NCBI GenBank assembly: GCA_902491515.1
Contig: CABUIC010000021.1
Location: forward strand, 1 to 45,270
Source: an uncultured Porphyromonadaceae bacterium
GTDB taxonomy: Bacteria > Bacteroidota > Bacteroidia > Bacteroidales > Muribaculaceae
Direction of reading: 5' to 3'
DNA: 45,270 bases
Shown here: positions 1 through 9,060 of the stretch, one piece after another
How the letters are laid out: each line of letters begins with the position of its first letter
Position numbering within the stretch: position 1 is the stretch's first letter
Notes under the pieces: model-generated
Database searches by the model: none
Told to the model about the DNA's origin: nothing
What the model saw: the letters and a program-made list of their open reading frames with translations, nothing else
Program-made: the position numbers and the translations under genes

Positions 1-1
1 G

Positions 2-33
2 CAAAGTTAGAACTTATACAGGCAGGATTCAAT
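2..33 (-). promoter_or_regulatory. Bacteroidetes-type promoter reading leftwards out of the window
   Basis: On the minus strand the sequence TAACTTTG (positions 9 to 2) matches the -7 consensus TAnnTTTG. ATTG (33 to 30) sits 20 bp upstream, where a -33 TTTG is expected (3 of 4 match). The driven gene would begin left of base 1. The rest of 1-236 contains no convincing gene. Confidence 0.5.
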
Positions 34-90
34 ACGCTATCGCGGACGGTTGTACCTGTGGCTCGGAGGGGGCGTTTTTTATACGGGAGA

Positions 91-118
91 GGCAGACGCG
101 GCGTGGCGCGTCCCTGCC
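91..118. repeat. GC-rich hairpin in the leading intergenic region
   Basis: GGCAG-ACGCG (91-100) can pair with CGCGT-cc-CTGCC (107-118), giving 5 + 5 bp with a two-base bulge and a six-base loop. It lies between two divergent promoters and has no T-tract, so a simple terminator is not supported. Function unknown. Confidence 0.45.
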
Positions 119-200
119 GGGTTCCAATGTGTTAGCAATGGGTTATAGGCGCGAAAGGGAAAAATTTTGAGGTAGTGGGACAATTTACGGGAAAAATGCT

Positions 201-208
201 TAACTTTG
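201..208 (+). promoter_or_regulatory. -7 promoter box upstream of the dCMP deaminase cluster
   Basis: TAACTTTG is an exact TAnnTTTG match, about 30 bp before the GTG start at 237. No good -33 TTTG is seen at the usual 19-21 bp spacing. It probably drives the three-gene cluster 237-2868. Confidence 0.5.
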
Positions 209-236
209 CAAATTAAACAAATCCCCACCCCACACC

Positions 237-683
237 GTGAACAGCGAGCCAAGCAACGAAGAAAAGAAAATCCTTCTGGACAAGCGCTACCTGCGTATGG
301 CCAAAATCTGGGCAGAGAACTCCTACTGCGTGCGCCGTAAGGTCGGAGCCCTCATCGTCAAGGACCAGATGATCATCTCCGACGGCTACAACGGCACCCC
401 CTCGGGCTTCGAGAACGTCTGCGAGGACGAGAGCGGAGCGCACACGAAGCCCTACGTGCTTCACGCCGAGGCCAACGCCATCACGAAAGTGGCGCGGAGC
501 AACAACTCCAGCGAGGGGGCCACGCTGTACGTGACGGCCTCTCCCTGTCTGGAGTGCTCGAAACTCATCATCCAGTCTGGAATCAAACGAGTAGTTTTCA
601 ACGAACTATACCGCCTGAGTGACGGAATCGACCTTCTCCGCCGCGCCGGCATCGAATGCCTCCATATAAATGAACTCGAATAA
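237..683 (+). CDS. dCMP/cytidine deaminase-family protein (deoxycytidylate deaminase)
   Basis: This 148-residue protein of the zinc-dependent CDA fold is expected to deaminate dCMP to dUMP for thymidylate synthesis in the cytosol. The zinc and catalytic motif is visible as H76-A-E78 and P103-C104-L-E-C107, in the arrangement of dCMP deaminases. The length is typical of the family. The start is GTG at 237; no ATG start is available in frame. The last 14 bases overlap the start of the protease gene at 670, so the two are probably translationally coupled. A -7 box lies at 201. ComEB-type competence proteins belong to the same family, but nothing here supports a competence role. Confidence 0.88.
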   Translation: MNSEPSNEEKKILLDKRYLRMAKIWAENSYCVRRKVGALIVKDQMIISDGYNGTPSGFENVCEDESGAHTKPYVLHAEANAITKVARSNNSSEGATLYVTASPCLECSKLIIQSGIKRVVFNELYRLSDGIDLLRRAGIECLHINELE

Positions 684-2310
684 GTATATCAAATACCTCT
701 ACATGCTCCCGGCGGCCGTGGCCGTGGCCCTTGTCGCCGGAATATGGATAGGAATAGGTCTCACGCACACCTCCGAGCAGTCCGCGGCGCGGCAGAAGCT
801 CAACGAGGTGTTCGACATAATCGAGGAGAACTACGTCGACGACGTTCCTCTCGACAGCCTCGTGGAAATATCCCTCCGGGAAATCCTGACGAACCTGGAC
901 CCCCACTCCGTATACATCTCGGCAGCCGAGCGCTCGCGCTCGGAGCGGGAGCTGGAAAGCTCGTTCTACGGGATAGGCATACAGTTCCAAATGGTCAAGG
1001 ACACGCTGTACGTGGTGGAGGTCATCACCGGAGGCGCGGCAGAAAGCGCCGGCATGCAGGCCGGCGACCGCATCATCAAGGTGGACGGCAAGAACATCAC
1101 GGGCCCGGAAGTGACGACGGACAGCGTGTTCAACATGCTCCGCGGCGCGGAAGGCACGCCCGTGAAGGTGACAGTCAAGCGCATGAACTCGCCCAAGCCC
1201 ATCGACTACGACCTGATCCGCGTGGAAATCCCGGTGACACCGGTCGACGCCGCCTACATGCTCAACGACTCGACGGCCTACCTGAAAATCAGCAAATTCT
1301 CCGACGCGACCTATCCCGACTTCCTGCGGAGCTTCAACGAACTGCGCTTTCAGGGGGCGCGGAACCTCGTTCTCGACCTGCGCGGCAACGGCGGCGGATA
1401 TATGCAGCCCGCGGTGCTGATGGCCAACGAGTTCTTCGGCGAGCCCACGGTGCTGGTGAGCACCCGCGGGCGTCAGCTCAGGGACAATTCCGTACTCGCC
1501 TCCGACCGCACGGGCTCCTTCGAGCGTGAGCGGCTGGTGGTGCTCCTCGACGAATACACGGCGAGCGCCAGCGAAATCTTCGCGGGAGCCATACAGGACA
1601 ACGACCGCGGGCTTCTGGTGGGCCGCCGGACCTTCGGCAAGGGCCTTGTGCAGCATCCCTTCGAGCTCGAGGACTCCTCGCAGATACGCCTGACGGTACA
1701 GCGCTACTACACGCCCTCGGGCCGGTGCATACAGAAGACCTTCACCCGCGGGAAGAACACGGAGTACACCATGGACCTTGCCGACCGCTACCGCCGGGGC
1801 GAGAGCTTCGTGGCCGACAGCATCAAGGTCGACTCCACCCAGGTGTTCCACACGCTCATTTCCGGGCGCGAGGTGTTCGGAGGCGGCGGCATCATTCCGG
1901 ATGTGTTCGTACCCGCCGACACAAGCGGCGTGACGCCCTACTACATAAGCGTGGCCAACGCGGGACTTCTCCAGAAATACGCCTTCGAGTTCTGCGACCT
2001 CAACCGCGACAGGCTTTCGGAGGCGGAGACCACGGCGGAGCTCGTGAAGATGCTTCCCTCGGACGCGGTGATACTCCAGTGGTTCGTAAAATACGCCAAC
2101 GAGGTCGGGAACATCCGTCCGAGATGGTATTACATCGAACCATCGCGCCGTCTTATTGTTAATCAGATAAAGGGCCTCATCGCGCGGGACATCCTCGGCA
2201 TCTCCTCGTACTACGAGATTATCAACACCGACGACCCCGTGGTTCTCGAAGCCCTGAAACAGATAAAGAACGGCGCGGCCGACTTCCCCGTCGGCCTGAA
2301 AGAACAATAA
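670..2310 (+). CDS. S41-family C-terminal processing peptidase
   Basis: A 546-residue periplasmic serine protease of the Prc/CtpA family, which trims C-termini of envelope proteins. One N-terminal membrane segment (about residues 8-30) acts as signal anchor. A PDZ domain follows at roughly 90-175, with the GGAAESAGMQAGDRI stretch typical of PDZ. The S41 catalytic domain contains S299 in TASASE and K324 in FGKG. Their 25-residue spacing equals the Ser-Lys dyad spacing known for E. coli Prc. A long C-terminal extension after about residue 430 is usual in Bacteroidetes members. The start overlaps the deaminase by 14 bases, and the gene ends 3 bases before the formyl-THF ligase gene. Confidence 0.93.
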   Translation: MNSNKYIKYLYMLPAAVAVALVAGIWIGIGLTHTSEQSAARQKLNEVFDIIEENYVDDVPLDSLVEISLREILTNLDPHSVYISAAERSRSERELESSFYGIGIQFQMVKDTLYVVEVITGGAAESAGMQAGDRIIKVDGKNITGPEVTTDSVFNMLRGAEGTPVKVTVKRMNSPKPIDYDLIRVEIPVTPVDAAYMLNDSTAYLKISKFSDATYPDFLRSFNELRFQGARNLVLDLRGNGGGYMQPAVLMANEFFGEPTVLVSTRGRQLRDNSVLASDRTGSFERERLVVLLDEYTASASEIFAGAIQDNDRGLLVGRRTFGKGLVQHPFELEDSSQIRLTVQRYYTPSGRCIQKTFTRGKNTEYTMDLADRYRRGESFVADSIKVDSTQVFHTLISGREVFGGGGIIPDVFVPADTSGVTPYYISVANAGLLQKYAFEFCDLNRDRLSEAETTAELVKMLPSDAVILQWFVKYANEVGNIRPRWYYIEPSRRLIVNQIKGLIARDILGISSYYEIINTDDPVVLEALKQIKNGAADFPVGLKEQ

Positions 2311-2313
2311 GAC

Positions 2314-2868
2314 ATGAAAAAAGACGAGATCAGGCGCAGCATCCGCGCCCGGAAAGCCCTCCTCGACGAAGAGGAGAAAACCGCGGCTGCGGCGCGGGTG
2401 TTCGAGGCTGTGGAACGCATGGCGGCCTTTACGGTTGCCCGGCGCATCCTGCTGTACCACTCCCTTCCGGACGAACTGTCGACGCGGGCCTTCTTCGGGC
2501 GGCGCCACGACGGCAAGGAATTCTATCTGCCGCGCGTGAACGGCCTGAACCTCGAAATCCTGCCCTACGAGCGCTCGCGGATGCACCTCGGCGCCTTCAG
2601 TATCGAGGAGCCTGACGGCACGGACACCGTGGACATCAGGGACATAGACCTCGTCATAGTTCCGGCCATGGCCTATGACCGCCGGGGAAACCGCGTGGGG
2701 CGCGGGAAGGGCTACTACGACCGACTTCTCTCGGGCGCGGGCCGCGGGCTGACGAAGGTGGGAGTCTGCTACGGCTTCCAGCTCGTCGACGAAATCGACG
2801 CGGACCCCTTCGACGTGGCCGTGGACTTCGTCGTGACGGACAGGCACGGAATCATCCGGTGCCGGTAG
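2314..2868 (+). CDS. 5-formyltetrahydrofolate cyclo-ligase
   Basis: A 184-residue cytosolic enzyme that converts 5-formyl-THF with ATP to 5,10-methenyl-THF, returning stored folate to one-carbon metabolism. The N-terminal KDEIRRSIRARKALL helix and the C-terminal signature VPAMAYDRRGNRVGRGKGYY, the ATP/folate-binding loop of the family, are both present. Length is normal. It is the last gene of the cluster begun by the deaminase, starting 3 bases after the protease stop. A folate enzyme next to a pyrimidine deaminase fits nucleotide metabolism, with the protease a common bystander. A copy of a dispersed intergenic motif begins 12 bases after its stop. Confidence 0.93.
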   Translation: MKKDEIRRSIRARKALLDEEEKTAAAARVFEAVERMAAFTVARRILLYHSLPDELSTRAFFGRRHDGKEFYLPRVNGLNLEILPYERSRMHLGAFSIEEPDGTDTVDIRDIDLVIVPAMAYDRRGNRVGRGKGYYDRLLSGAGRGLTKVGVCYGFQLVDEIDADPFDVAVDFVVTDRHGIIRCR

Positions 2869-2880
2869 ACCCTGCATCCA

Positions 2881-2897
2881 CACAACTGCCCTCCGGA
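2881..2897 (+). repeat. Dispersed intergenic motif, copy 1
   Basis: The core CAACTGCCCTCCGGA recurs with one or no change at 13648, 17910 and 23133, always on the + strand and outside genes. Here it follows the stop of the formyl-THF ligase gene and can form a small TCCG/CGGA hairpin with the next bases. Confidence 0.6.
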
Positions 2898-3013
2898 CAC
2901 GGAGACACCCCTCAGACGCAAAACGCCACCCCCGCCCGTTATCACCGGACGGGGCTGGTGTTATTATATGTTAAGCATGGAGAGGGACTGGCGATAGTTT
3001 TTAGGATTTTTTG

Positions 3014-3021
3014 TATATTTG
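3014..3021 (+). promoter_or_regulatory. -7 promoter box of the nqr operon
   Basis: TATATTTG matches TAnnTTTG and lies 42 bp before the nqrA ATG at 3064. This also argues against the longer open frame starting at 3019, because transcription would start near 3026-3028. No clear -33 TTTG is seen. Confidence 0.5.
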
Positions 3022-3063
3022 CCGATATTTTGCGTAGTGAACCTATTTCACAGACTCCTTACA

Positions 3064-4443
3064 ATGAATATCCGAATAAAAAAAGGACTGAATCTCCGGC
3101 TGGAAGGCGGCATTACCAACCTGCCGGAAGCAGTCAGGAACTGCCGCCGGGTGTCGGCGGCGACATACGCCGTCTGCCCCGACGACTATCCGGGGTTCAA
3201 GCCGAAAGCCGTTGTGCGTGAAGGCGATGCCGTAGAGGCCGGAGCCCCGGTTCTCATAAACAAAGACTACGAGGCGATGAGCCTCGTCTCGCCGGTCCGG
3301 GGGACGGTCAAGGCCGTGGTCCGCGGCGACCGCCGTCGCATCCTCCGCGTGGAAATCGAAGCCTCGGAGAATCAGGAAACACTGACCAACGAAGAAAAAC
3401 CGCTCGGCCGCGACGGCGCTGAAATCGCCGCAACGCTGGCAAAGGCGGGACTTCTCGCCCGCTTCCGCGAGCGGCCCTACGACGTAGTGCCCTCGGCGGG
3501 CGTCGACAAGGTACGCGACATTTACGTCATGGCCTTCGACAACGCTCCGCTGGCCGTATCGCCCGTAATGGCATGGGATGCGCCGAACACGGGGAAATGC
3601 CTCGCGCGGGCCGCTGAAATCCTCGGCAAGCTCACCGACGGAAAGGTCTACTTCGTCACGGGCCATGCCGTTTCGGCCCACATGGGGGCCAAGGGCTGGA
3701 CAATTCCCGGCGTCGAGACCGTTCAGGCCGAAGGGCCCTACCCCTCGTCTCTCCCCGGGAGCATCATCGCCGCCACCCGGCCCCTGAACAAGGGCGAGCG
3801 GGTGTGGACCCTTGATGCCACGACCATGCTCCGCATCGGCGAGCTCTCGCTCACGGGCCACGTCAGCTTCGACAACACCGTGGCCGTGACCGGCTCGGAG
3901 GTCAGGACTCCCTGCCTCGTGAAAGCCCTCGACGGAGCGCCCTTGAGCACCATCCTCGAAGGGAACATAAAGGACAACGCGGCCCACAAGCGCATAATCA
4001 GCGGCAACGTACTGACGGGCGTCCGCGAGGACATGGAGGGCTACCTCCGCTTCCCCTACCGTCAGGTGACGGTAATCCCCGAGGGCGACGACGTGGACGA
4101 GTTCATGGGCTGGGCGAGCCTCGCCCCCTCGAAGACCAGCGTAAAACCGTCCTTCCCCTTCAGCCTGGCCCGCAAGAAGTTCGCTCCGGACGCGCGCCTG
4201 AACGGCGGCCGACGGGCCATGATAATGAGCGGCGAGTACGACAAGTATATGCCCATGGACATCCTGCCGGAATACCTTCTGAAAGCCATCATCGCCAAGG
4301 ACATCGACAACATGGAGCGCCTGGGCATCTACGAAGTAGCTCCCGAGGACTTCGCCCTGGCGGAATTCGCCGACACATCGAAGCTCCCGCTGCAGCAGAT
4401 TGTCCGCGACGGCCTCGACTACCTCCGCAAAGAACTCGAATAA
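3064..4443 (+). CDS. nqrA: Na+-translocating NADH:quinone reductase subunit A
   Basis: A 459-residue peripheral subunit of the Na+-NQR complex, which couples NADH oxidation and quinone reduction to sodium export across the inner membrane. The N-terminus MNIRIKKGLNLRLEGG is the characteristic start of NqrA, which supports ATG 3064 over in-frame codons from 3019. The barrel-sandwich region and the VTGSEVRTPCLVKALDGAPL quinone-site region follow. The C-terminus is standard. It is the first gene of nqrABCDEF, with a -7 box at 3014. Confidence 0.96.
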   Translation: MNIRIKKGLNLRLEGGITNLPEAVRNCRRVSAATYAVCPDDYPGFKPKAVVREGDAVEAGAPVLINKDYEAMSLVSPVRGTVKAVVRGDRRRILRVEIEASENQETLTNEEKPLGRDGAEIAATLAKAGLLARFRERPYDVVPSAGVDKVRDIYVMAFDNAPLAVSPVMAWDAPNTGKCLARAAEILGKLTDGKVYFVTGHAVSAHMGAKGWTIPGVETVQAEGPYPSSLPGSIIAATRPLNKGERVWTLDATTMLRIGELSLTGHVSFDNTVAVTGSEVRTPCLVKALDGAPLSTILEGNIKDNAAHKRIISGNVLTGVREDMEGYLRFPYRQVTVIPEGDDVDEFMGWASLAPSKTSVKPSFPFSLARKKFAPDARLNGGRRAMIMSGEYDKYMPMDILPEYLLKAIIAKDIDNMERLGIYEVAPEDFALAEFADTSKLPLQQIVRDGLDYLRKELE

Positions 4444-4468
4444 GCCAACAATCACAAAAGAAGATAAA

Positions 4469-5680
4469 GTGTCACGTCTAAGAACCTATCTCGACAAGAT
4501 AAAGCCCCAGTTCGAGCCCGGAGGAAAATACCACGCCTTCCAGTCGGTGTTCGACGGCTTTGAAACCTTTCTCTACTCCCCGCGGACCACATCGGGGGCT
4601 CGCTACACCACCCATATCCACGACAGCATAGACTCGAAGCGCACGATGACCATCGTCATCCTCGCGCTGATGCCCTGCTTCGTGTTCGGAATGTACAATA
4701 TCGGCTACCAGCACTGGCTTGCCGCCGGCGCGGAGACGTCCGGGCAATTCTGGGCGATGCTCTTCTACGGCTTCCTGACGGTTCTCCCGCGGCTGGTGGT
4801 GTCGTATGTGGTCGGACTCGGAATCGAGTTCATCGTGGCCCAGAAACGCCATGAGGAAATCCAGGAGGGCTTCCTCGTGACGGGCATTCTCGTGCCGATG
4901 ATCTGCCCGCCGGAAGTGTCGGTGTGGATGCTCGGCGTGGCCGTTGCCTTCGCGGTGATTTTCGCCAAGGAAGTATTCGGCGGCACGGGCTACAACCTTC
5001 TGAACGTCGCGCTCGTCACGCGCGCGTTCCTCTTCTTCTCCTATCCGGCCCACATGTCGGGCGACAAGGTGTTCGTGGCCACGGGGCAGCCCTTCGGCTT
5101 CGGTCCGGCCGTTGCCGACGGCTTCACCTGCGCCACGCCTCTCGGTCAGCTCTCGCAGGGCGCCGACGCCGTGACGGGCACAGCCGGAAGCGCCATCTCG
5201 ACGTGGGACGCCTTCCTCGGCCTGATGCCCGGAAGCATGGGCGAGACATCCACGCTGCTGATTCTTGTCGGAGGCCTTCTGCTGATGCTCGCGGGGATTG
5301 CCTCGTGGAGGGTCATGCTCTCGGTGTTCGCCGGCGCGCTCTTCATGGGCTGGGTGGCCCACATGTTCGAGTCGCCCCTCTACCCCATCTCGGCTATAGC
5401 CCCGTGGGAGCAGCTGCTGTACGGCGGTCTGGCTTTCGCGGCCGTTTTCATGGCAACCGACCCCGTGACCTCCTCGCGCACGACAAAGGGAAAATACATC
5501 TACGGCTTCCTCACGGGCGCCATAGCGGTAGTCATCCGCACCTACAACAACGGCTACCCGGAAGGCGCGATGCTTGCGGTGCTCCTGATGAACTGCTTCG
5601 CGCCGCTCATCGACTGGTGTGTTGTCGAAGCCAATGTCCGCCGGCGCATGGCGCGCCTCGTACGCTCGTCTAACAAGTAA
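4469..5680 (+). CDS. nqrB: Na+-translocating NADH:quinone reductase subunit B
   Basis: A 403-residue polytopic membrane subunit that carries a covalent FMN and forms part of the Na+ channel. The GTG at 4469 gives the typical start SRLRTYLDKIKPQFEPGGKY, preceded by purine-rich AAAAGAAGATAAAG. An in-frame ATG at 4400 would extend into nqrA and add residues unlike the family. The flavinylation site is D-G-F-T-C-A-T, with T223 equivalent to the FMN-bearing threonine of other NqrB proteins. About ten hydrophobic segments are seen. An ApbE-type flavin transferase must act on it but is not encoded in this window. Confidence 0.95.
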   Translation: MSRLRTYLDKIKPQFEPGGKYHAFQSVFDGFETFLYSPRTTSGARYTTHIHDSIDSKRTMTIVILALMPCFVFGMYNIGYQHWLAAGAETSGQFWAMLFYGFLTVLPRLVVSYVVGLGIEFIVAQKRHEEIQEGFLVTGILVPMICPPEVSVWMLGVAVAFAVIFAKEVFGGTGYNLLNVALVTRAFLFFSYPAHMSGDKVFVATGQPFGFGPAVADGFTCATPLGQLSQGADAVTGTAGSAISTWDAFLGLMPGSMGETSTLLILVGGLLLMLAGIASWRVMLSVFAGALFMGWVAHMFESPLYPISAIAPWEQLLYGGLAFAAVFMATDPVTSSRTTKGKYIYGFLTGAIAVVIRTYNNGYPEGAMLAVLLMNCFAPLIDWCVVEANVRRRMARLVRSSNK

Positions 5681-5696
5681 AACGCAGAGAGACATC

Positions 5697-6425
5697 ATGA
5701 ACAAGCAAAGCAATGTCTACACGCTGATATACATCATCGTCCTCGTGGTAGTGGTCGGTGCCGGACTGGCCTTCACGTCCATCTCGCTGAAGAGCCGCCA
5801 GCAGGCCAACGCAGACGCCGACAAGATGCGCCAGATACTCGCGAGCGTACACATCACGCCCGCCGCCGACTCGATAATCCCCGCATACAGGGAGTACATT
5901 CCCGAGACCTTCGTGGTCGACTCGGAAGGCCGCAAGGTTGAAGGGGCTGACGCCTTCGCCGTGAACGTGGCTCAGGAAATCAAGAAACCGGACAGCGAGC
6001 GGGAGCTTCCCGTGTACGTCTGCCGCCTCGCGGACGGTTCACGGAAATATATCCTTCCGCTCTACGGCGCGGGGCTCTGGGGCCCGATCTGGGGCTATGT
6101 GGCCCTCGACGCCGACGCGAGCACAATCTACGGCGCCTATTTCGCCCATCAGGGGGAGACTCCGGGCCTCGGCGCCGAAATCGAGAAACCGAAATTCTGC
6201 GACAGCTTCGAGGGCAAGCGGCTCTTCAAGGGGGGCGAGTTCCTCCCCGTGGCCGTGGTCAAGGCCGGCCAGAAGCCGCAGGGCGACGAGGACTATGTCG
6301 ACGGCGTGTCCGGCGGCACAATCACCTCGAAAGGCGTCGGGTCGATGCTCGACAACTGTCTGAAGCCCTATGCGGCTTTCCTCAGATACGAAGCTAACAA
6401 ATCCGATAAAATCCAGGTAGAATAA
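5697..6425 (+). CDS. nqrC: Na+-translocating NADH:quinone reductase subunit C
   Basis: A 242-residue subunit with one N-terminal membrane helix (about residues 9-30) and a periplasmic FMN-binding domain. The flavinylation motif reads D-G-V-S-G-G-T, with T208 the likely attachment site; the usual alanine before Thr is glycine here. ATG 5697 gives MNKQSNVYTLIYII, the usual NqrC start, whereas earlier in-frame ATGs overlap nqrB. Its stop TAA shares a base with the nqrD ATG (TAATG), indicating translational coupling. Confidence 0.95.
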   Translation: MNKQSNVYTLIYIIVLVVVVGAGLAFTSISLKSRQQANADADKMRQILASVHITPAADSIIPAYREYIPETFVVDSEGRKVEGADAFAVNVAQEIKKPDSERELPVYVCRLADGSRKYILPLYGAGLWGPIWGYVALDADASTIYGAYFAHQGETPGLGAEIEKPKFCDSFEGKRLFKGGEFLPVAVVKAGQKPQGDEDYVDGVSGGTITSKGVGSMLDNCLKPYAAFLRYEANKSDKIQVE

Positions 6426-7054
6426 TGGCTGAAAAAACAACCTCCCGCAGCGTGTTCTTCAATCCGTTCTCGAAGAACAACCCTGTCATCGTCCAGATTC
6501 TCGGTATCTGCTCGGTGCTCGCCGTAACGGCGAAACTTGAGCCCGCGATAGTGATGGGCCTTTCGGTAATAGCCGTGCTGGCTTTCAGCAACGTCATCAT
6601 CTCCCTGATACGCAACACCATCCCCGTCAACATCCGCATCATTGTCCAGCTTGTGGTCGTGGCCGGGCTGGTGGTGATAGTCTCCCAGCTTCTTCAGGCC
6701 TACGCCTACGACGTGAGCAAGCAGCTGAGCGTGTTCATCGGGCTCATCATCACGAACTGCATCCTGATGGGGCGCCTCGAAGCCTTTGCGATGGCCAACA
6801 AGCCCTGGCCTTCGTTCCTCGACGGCGTCGGCAACGGCATAGGCTACGCCATGATTCTCGTCATCGTGGGCTTCTTCCGCGAGCTTCTGGGCTCGGGGAC
6901 GCTGCTCGGCTATCAGGTAGTGCCCCAGTCCTTCTACGACTTCGGTTACGCCAACAACGGCCTGATGATTCTGCCTCCCATGGCGCTCATCGTCGTGGCC
7001 TGCATCATCTGGGTTCACCGCAGCTACAACAAGGACCTCCAGGACAAGGAATAA
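6425..7054 (+). CDS. nqrD: Na+-translocating NADH:quinone reductase subunit D
   Basis: A 209-residue integral membrane subunit with six predicted helices, paired with NqrE in the membrane core that holds the intramembrane Fe-S centre. The conserved GLIITNCILMGRLEAFA segment contains the cysteine expected to help ligate that cluster. It starts in a one-base overlap with nqrC and is normal in length. Confidence 0.96.
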   Translation: MAEKTTSRSVFFNPFSKNNPVIVQILGICSVLAVTAKLEPAIVMGLSVIAVLAFSNVIISLIRNTIPVNIRIIVQLVVVAGLVVIVSQLLQAYAYDVSKQLSVFIGLIITNCILMGRLEAFAMANKPWPSFLDGVGNGIGYAMILVIVGFFRELLGSGTLLGYQVVPQSFYDFGYANNGLMILPPMALIVVACIIWVHRSYNKDLQDKE

Positions 7055-7095
7055 ACCGGCAGACAAGCCTCCGAACACCTCTATACGACTGAACA

Positions 7096-7713
7096 ATGGA
7101 GAATTTCAACATATTCATACGGTCGATATTCGTCGACAACATGATTTTCGCCTACTTCCTGGGCATGTGCTCGTTCCTTGCCGTGAGCAAGAACGTGCGG
7201 ACGGCCTTCGGACTCGGCATAGCCGTGACCTTCATGCTGACGATCACGCTCCCCATCAACTACCTTCTCGAAACCTACGTACTCCGCGCCGGCGCCCTGA
7301 GCTGGCTCGGTCCGGAATACGCCGACGTGGACCTCAGCTTCCTCTCGCTCATCATCTTCATCGCCGTCATCGCGTCGATGACGCAGCTTGTGGAGATGGC
7401 CGTGGAAAAGTATGCTCCGGCGCTCTACGCGTCGCTCGGCATCTTCCTGCCGCTGATAGCCGTGAACTGCGCCATCCTGGGCGGCTCGCTGTTCATGCAG
7501 CAGCGGGAATGGACCTCGGTCTGGACGGCAGTTTGCGCCGGCGGCGGCTGGGGCCTCGGCTGGCTCCTTGCCATCACGGCCATAGCGGCGATGCGCGAGC
7601 GCATCGCGCAGTACTCGAACATTCCCGCCCCGCTCAAGGGCGTGGGCATAACCTTCATCCTCACGGCTCTGATGGGCATAGCGTTCATGAGCTTCTTAGG
7701 AATCAAAATCTGA
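7096..7713 (+). CDS. nqrE: Na+-translocating NADH:quinone reductase subunit E
   Basis: A 205-residue, six-helix membrane subunit, inverted-topology partner of NqrD. The starting segment FNIFIRSIFVDNMIFAYFLG and the LPLIAVNCAILGGSLF segment with its cluster cysteine are typical. It lies 41 bases after nqrD and 13 bases before nqrF, clearly in the same operon. Confidence 0.96.
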   Translation: MENFNIFIRSIFVDNMIFAYFLGMCSFLAVSKNVRTAFGLGIAVTFMLTITLPINYLLETYVLRAGALSWLGPEYADVDLSFLSLIIFIAVIASMTQLVEMAVEKYAPALYASLGIFLPLIAVNCAILGGSLFMQQREWTSVWTAVCAGGGWGLGWLLAITAIAAMRERIAQYSNIPAPLKGVGITFILTALMGIAFMSFLGIKI

Positions 7714-7726
7714 TTATCCGGCAAAA

Positions 7727-9034
7727 ATGTACACGACAGCTCTCAATATTCCCGCAATGACAGCCTCCGGCCTGACATTTCTTGCCGGAGTGGGCATATT
7801 CCTCGGAGTGACACTCCTCTTAGTGATTGTCCTCCTTGTGGCCAAACATTTCCTCGTCCACAGCGGCGACGTCAACATCACCTACAACGACGGGCGCGTG
7901 GCCATCGTTCCCTCGGGCAAACCGCTTCTTTCGGCCATGGCCGACAAGGACATTTTCCTGCCCTCAGCCTGCGGCGGTAAGGGCTCCTGCGGCCAGTGCC
8001 GCGTCCAGGTGCTTGAAGGCGGGGGCGAAATCCTCCCGACCGAGACCGTGCATTTCTCCCGCAAGGAAATCAAGGACAACTGGCGTCTGGCCTGTCAGGT
8101 GAAGGTGAAGCAGGACATGAAAATCGAGGTTCCTGCCTCGGCCCTCGACGTCAAGGAATACGAATGCGAGGTCATCTCCAACAAGAACGTCGCCACCTTC
8201 ATCAAGGAATTCATCGTGGCGCTTCCTGCCGGCGAGCATATGGACTTTATCCCCGGCTCCTACGCGCAGATCAAGATTCCGCCTTTCGAGATGGACTACG
8301 ACAAGGACATCGACAAGGAATCCATCGGCGCCGAATATCTTCCCGCATGGGAGAAGTTCGGACTCTTCGGCCTCAAGTGCCGCAACACGGAGACCACCGT
8401 GCGCGCCTACTCCATGGCCAACTATCCCGCCGAGGGCGACCGCTTCATGCTGACGGTGCGCATCGCCACCCCGCCCTTCAAGCCGAAACCCCAGGTAGGC
8501 TTCATGGACGTTATGCCCGGCATCGCGTCGAGCTACATCTTCTCGCTCAAGCAGGGCGAAAAGGTGCGGATGAGCGGCCCCTACGGCGACTTCCACCCGA
8601 TTTTCGACTCGAAGAAGGAGATGATGTGGATTGGCGGCGGCGCGGGCATGGCGCCCCTCCGCGCTCAGATTATGCACATGACCAAGACCCTTCACACCAC
8701 CGACCGCAAGATGAACTTCTTTTACGGCGCCCGCGCCCTGAACGAGGTCTTCTACCTCGACGACTTCCTGCAGCTCGAGAAAGAGTTCCCGAACTTCAAG
8801 TTCCATCTCGCGCTCGACCGTCCCGACCCCGCCGCCGATGCCGCGGGCGTGAAGTACACCCCCGGCTTCGTCCACCAGGTAATCTACGACACCTATCTCA
8901 AGGACCACGAAAACCCCGAGGACATCGAGTACTACATGTGCGGCCCCGGCCCGATGAGCAAGGCCGTGAACGGAATGCTCGACTCCCTTGGTGTCGAGCC
9001 AGAAAACATCCACTACGACAATTTCGGAGGCTGA
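7727..9034 (+). CDS. nqrF: Na+-translocating NADH:quinone reductase subunit F (NADH entry)
   Basis: A 435-residue subunit that takes electrons from NADH. It has one N-terminal helix (about residues 14-36), a plant-type 2Fe-2S ferredoxin domain with C82, C88, C91 and C123, then a ferredoxin-reductase module. The FAD motif RAYSMANYP and the nucleotide-binding stretch WIGGGAGMAPLRAQI are visible, and the C-terminus YYMCGPGPM is typical. It closes nqrABCDEF. Only 26 bases separate it from the amidase gene, so read-through is plausible. Confidence 0.96.
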   Translation: MYTTALNIPAMTASGLTFLAGVGIFLGVTLLLVIVLLVAKHFLVHSGDVNITYNDGRVAIVPSGKPLLSAMADKDIFLPSACGGKGSCGQCRVQVLEGGGEILPTETVHFSRKEIKDNWRLACQVKVKQDMKIEVPASALDVKEYECEVISNKNVATFIKEFIVALPAGEHMDFIPGSYAQIKIPPFEMDYDKDIDKESIGAEYLPAWEKFGLFGLKCRNTETTVRAYSMANYPAEGDRFMLTVRIATPPFKPKPQVGFMDVMPGIASSYIFSLKQGEKVRMSGPYGDFHPIFDSKKEMMWIGGGAGMAPLRAQIMHMTKTLHTTDRKMNFFYGARALNEVFYLDDFLQLEKEFPNFKFHLALDRPDPAADAAGVKYTPGFVHQVIYDTYLKDHENPEDIEYYMCGPGPMSKAVNGMLDSLGVEPENIHYDNFGG

Positions 9035-9060
9035 TTCCAGCCTCCGCCCCTACCCCGACC

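Noticed and set aside
598..2883. Long open frame of 761 codons on the minus strand opposite the protease and folate-ligase genes
   Set aside because: It is a by-product of high GC in the third codon positions. The plus strand encodes two clear protein families, and the minus product has no recognisable domain.
4400..4468. Upstream ATG start for nqrB
   Set aside because: It overlaps nqrA and adds residues not seen in the family; GTG 4469 gives the standard N-terminus.
8164..9060. N-terminal extension of the amidase into nqrF
   Set aside because: The extension is a wrong-frame reading of nqrF. ATG 9061 gives a clean signal peptide.
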